DNA from: Geminicoccus roseus DSM 18922
GTDB lineage: Bacteria > Pseudomonadota > Alphaproteobacteria > Geminicoccales > Geminicoccaceae
DNA length: 64,000 nt
Reading direction: 5' to 3'
Assembly (NCBI RefSeq): GCF_000427665.1
Contig: NZ_KE386572.1
Coordinates: forward strand, 1,343,117 to 1,407,116
Shown here: one piece after another, positions 61,824-64,000 of the stretch
Numbering within the stretch: position 1 is the stretch's first letter
Layout of the letters: every line of letters starts with the position of its first letter
Translations under genes and position numbers: made by a program
Notes under the pieces: generated by a model
What the model was told of the DNA's origin: nothing
The model's database searches: none
The model's input: the letters and a program-made list of their open reading frames with translations, nothing else

Positions 61824-62758
61824 GCGACAGCCTCGCAGATGGCGCGGATGTGGCGGTGGTCGGTGCCGCAGCAGCCGCCGACGACGCATAAGCTTGGCAG
61901 CTTCGTCCGCATCGCGCGGTAGTCCTGCGCCAGGGCAGCCGGATCCCCACTGTCGAGCTCGGTCGCCGCGTCGAGTTCGGCATGGCTGCGTGTCGAGGCA
62001 TTGGCGCGGATGCCGCGGATCCGGTCGAGCCAGGCGCCCCTGTCCTCCAGGACATGGGCAAAATGGCGGGGATGGGCGCAGTTGATCATGTAGTAGGCGG
62101 GATAGCCGCCGCTCGCCTCGTCGACCTGGGTGATGGCCGCCTGCAGGCTCTGCCCAGTCGGCAGGCACCCGTTTGTTTCCACCGTGAACGAGATGATGAC
62201 CGGCATGCCGGCCGCCTTAGCCGCCTTGGCGATCCCGATGGCTTCCTCGACATAGTTCAGCGTCACCGCGCTGATCACATCGGCCGCGGTCTCGGCGAAG
62301 GTGTCGATCTGGGCGGCATGATAGGATTGTGCCTCGGTCTCCGACATCTGCGTGTCCGGCTGGTAGCCGTCGCCCCGCGGCCCCATCGCGCCGCTGATCA
62401 CGATGGGGGCGACGTGGTCGGTTGCCTCGGCGCGAAGCTGTTCGGCGAACGCCACGGCGAGGCGATTGACCCGCTCCAGGTCGGCCGGGCCAAAGCCCAG
62501 CCGTGCCGCCCAGTCCGGATTGGCACGCCAAGTCGGCGTGTCGATGATGAAGCCGACACCGCGAGCGCGGGCAAGGTCCAGGTACGGCTGGAAATACCGG
62601 CGCAGAGCCGCCCGGCCCTCCTCCTGCTCGACCAGGGGGAAGGCCGCGAAGAGCGGAAGGTCCAGTCCCTCCGCATAGATCAGCGTCGTCTCCAGGCCGC
62701 CATCCGTCAGGAACAGATCCTGGCGCATCTGCGGCAGATCGTGGCGATAACGGGACAT
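61814..62758 (-). CDS. Homocysteine S-methyltransferase family protein
   Basis: 314 residues. FLTDGGLETTLIYAEGLDLP, FIIDTPTWRANPDWA, GAMGPRGDGYQPD, IISFTVETNGCLPTGQ, NCAHPRHFA and CVVGGCCGTDHRHIRAI carry the zinc-site Cys residues of the family. Members methylate homocysteine with SAM, SMM or betaine; the donor is not told by sequence. ATG 62758 has GGGGAT about 9 bases upstream. Confidence 0.87.
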   Translation of the reverse strand: MSRYRHDLPQMRQDLFLTDGGLETTLIYAEGLDLPLFAAFPLVEQEEGRAALRRYFQPYLDLARARGVGFIIDTPTWRANPDWAARLGFGPADLERVNRLAVAFAEQLRAEATDHVAPIVISGAMGPRGDGYQPDTQMSETEAQSYHAAQIDTFAETAADVISAVTLNYVEEAIGIAKAAKAAGMPVIISFTVETNGCLPTGQSLQAAITQVDEASGGYPAYYMINCAHPRHFAHVLEDRGAWLDRIRGIRANASTRSHAELDAATELDSGDPAALAQDYRAMRTKLPSLCVVGGCCGTDHRHIRAICEAVAPA

Positions 62759-62868
62759 GGTTCGCATCCCCATAGGTCAGGTCGACCCATGTCCTAGTCC
62801 CCCGGAACGAACACGCTGTGCCGAATGTCACAACCCGGGAAGGAGTTCAGGCGCACGAGCTCCCGGGA

Positions 62869-63987
62869 TCAGGACGTTCCGGCGAGATCCCCATGCGCTC
62901 GAGTCAGCGCGTCCAGGAAGTTCTGGACCTGCGCCTTGTCCAGGTCGCGGACGATGAAGACCAGCCGCGTGTCGCGGTCGTCGGACGGCCAGCGTTCCAG
63001 GGTGACCGGGGGGTGCATGACGTGCTGGACGGCGTGGAAGACCATCGGCCGGTCGGGCTCCTCGGCGATGTGCACGATGCCCTTCACCCGCAGGAGGTCG
63101 GCCCCGCGTTGCGCGGTGAGCAGGTCCAGGAACAGGGAGAACGCCTGAGCGGGTATCGGCTCCTTCTTGCGGATGGCGAAGGCCCGGATGTGCTCGTCGT
63201 GCCGGTTGACGTCGTGCGGGTCCTGACCCGGCCCATCGTGATCATGATGGTGGTGGTGGTGGTCATGTCCGTGATCGTGATGGTGGCCATCCGCATAGGC
63301 CTCCTCGGCGAGCCAGCGCTGGACGTCGACCGACTTGGTGGCTGGGTCGTAAAGGCCTGCCTCCAGCAGGCGGTCGGGCGCCACCTGCCCATGCTCCACC
63401 CGCATGATCGGCGCCGCCGGGTTCAGACGGCGCAGGCGGTCCTCCAGCCCGGCAACGACCGCCTCGGCGGCGAGATCCGCCTTCGTGATCAACAGGCGAT
63501 CGGCCACCGCGGCCTGCTTCACCGCCTCCTCGTGCCGGTCGAGCGTGCCATCGCCGTTGACGGCATCGACCAGGGTCACCACCGACTCCAGCCGAAAGAA
63601 GTGATCGATCGCCGCATCCTGCATCAGCGTCTGCAGGATCGGAGCAGGATCGGCCAGGCCAGTCGTTTCGATCGCGACCCGACGAAATGGCCGGATGGTG
63701 CCCTCGCGCATCCGGCCGTACAGGTCGTGCATGGTCCGGACCAGATCGCCGCGCACCGTGCAGCACAGGCAGCCCGAGGACAGTTCGACCATGCTTTCTT
63801 CGCCGCCGGTCTCGACCAGGTCGTGATCCAGGCCGATCTCGCCGAACTCGTTGATGATCACTGCGGTGCCGGCCATGCCGGGGTCCTGGAGGAGGCGGGA
63901 CAGCAGGGTCGTCTTTCCCGAGCCCAGAAACCCGGTCAGCAGGGTCACCGGGATCTTCTGCTCCTGGCCGGGTATCTCCACCTGCAT
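62869..63987 (-). CDS. COG0523 (CobW/ZigA-type) metallochaperone GTPase with His-rich loop
   Basis: 372 residues. G1 TGFLGSGKTTLL, metal motif SSGCLCCTVRGDL (CXCC), ETTGLADPAPI, and G4 LLITKADLAAE, then a CobW C-terminal domain (LRVKGIVHIAEEPDRPMVF). A histidine-rich linker, DGHHHDHGHDHHHHHHDHDG, lies near residue 240 and may buffer zinc or cobalt. ATG 63987 has AGGA 9 bases upstream, near the window edge. Probably zinc-related; no Zur box could be sought since the promoter lies outside. Confidence 0.88.
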   Translation of the reverse strand: MQVEIPGQEQKIPVTLLTGFLGSGKTTLLSRLLQDPGMAGTAVIINEFGEIGLDHDLVETGGEESMVELSSGCLCCTVRGDLVRTMHDLYGRMREGTIRPFRRVAIETTGLADPAPILQTLMQDAAIDHFFRLESVVTLVDAVNGDGTLDRHEEAVKQAAVADRLLITKADLAAEAVVAGLEDRLRRLNPAAPIMRVEHGQVAPDRLLEAGLYDPATKSVDVQRWLAEEAYADGHHHDHGHDHHHHHHDHDGPGQDPHDVNRHDEHIRAFAIRKKEPIPAQAFSLFLDLLTAQRGADLLRVKGIVHIAEEPDRPMVFHAVQHVMHPPVTLERWPSDDRDTRLVFIVRDLDKAQVQNFLDALTRAHGDLAGTS

Positions 63988-64000
63988 CACGATCTGTCCT

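Noticed and set aside
63240-63300. Trinucleotide-like repeat or CRISPR-like array
   Set aside because: It is the coding sequence of the His/Asp-rich linker in the COG0523 GTPase.

Overview
The window is a high-GC, gene-dense stretch of bacterial chromosome. Codon use is GC3-rich, overlapping ATGA/GTGA stop-start pairs are very frequent, groES-groEL sits behind a CIRCE element, and gene content (Usg, PIG-L/NodS-like cluster, hpnC/D/E genes, SoeABC-type enzyme, FCD-GntR regulators) points to an Alphaproteobacterium, probably of the Rhodospirillales/Geminicoccales/Acetobacterales kind. The exact taxon cannot be fixed by reading. No rRNA, tRNA, CRISPR array, insertion sequence or prophage was seen.

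Left part (1-24.2 kb) is mostly accessory metabolism: the tail of a LysR regulator; a solitary LivK-type binding protein; an overlapping unit of methyltransferase, TIGR04076 protein, aldo/keto reductase and NTF2-like protein; a second methyltransferase; a deoxy-sugar (L-rhamnose-type) locus with mutarotase, GntR regulator and a complete CUT2 ABC importer (5.7-11.5 kb); dodecin; a four-gene unit of acyl-CoA-dehydrogenase-like, PIG-L deacetylase, NodS-like methyltransferase and GT2 (11.9-15.5 kb); topoisomerase IB, glycogen debranching enzyme and GT4 (15.5-20 kb); and a PfkB kinase, aldolase-like protein and GntR regulator (20.2-23.3 kb).

Middle part (24.2-38.4 kb): a three-gene membrane unit led by an ExbB/TolQ-type channel protein, preceded by a perfect 34-bp palindrome; a 0.6-kb lower-GC intergenic region; a SoeABC-type molybdoenzyme operon; a GyrI-like protein; an RTX protein; MarC; an SDR; a PlsC acyltransferase; a secreted nuclease; a PPOX flavoprotein and a PH-domain protein.

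The centrepiece is a ten-gene, almost fully stop-start-overlapping operon on the minus strand (49530 down to 38415). In transcription order it holds a CrtN-like desaturase, a DUF2141 exported protein, a second CrtN/CrtP-like oxidoreductase, an acyltransferase, a GT2 glycosyltransferase, a single-chain HpnC-HpnD fusion (two squalene-synthase-type domains in one polypeptide), HpnE, IspH, an aldehyde dehydrogenase and a glutathione peroxidase. Read together these genes give a coherent proposal: FPP to squalene (HpnCD, HpnE), desaturation and terminal oxidation (two CrtN/P-like enzymes), aldehyde to acid (ALDH), glycosylation and acylation. That is a C30 (squalene-derived) carotenoid of staphyloxanthin-like architecture, with IspH supplying precursor. 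A sulfotransferase lies just upstream on the same strand.

Right part (51-64 kb): CBS protein, OmpA-like lipoprotein, cupin, an unlisted 50-residue membrane protein, GNAT/FemAB-like protein, groEL-groES with CIRCE, Usg, an endonuclease/exonuclease/phosphatase-family protein, a second RTX protein, an EamA exporter, a CitE/Mcl-like lyase, homocysteine S-methyltransferase and a COG0523 metallochaperone GTPase.
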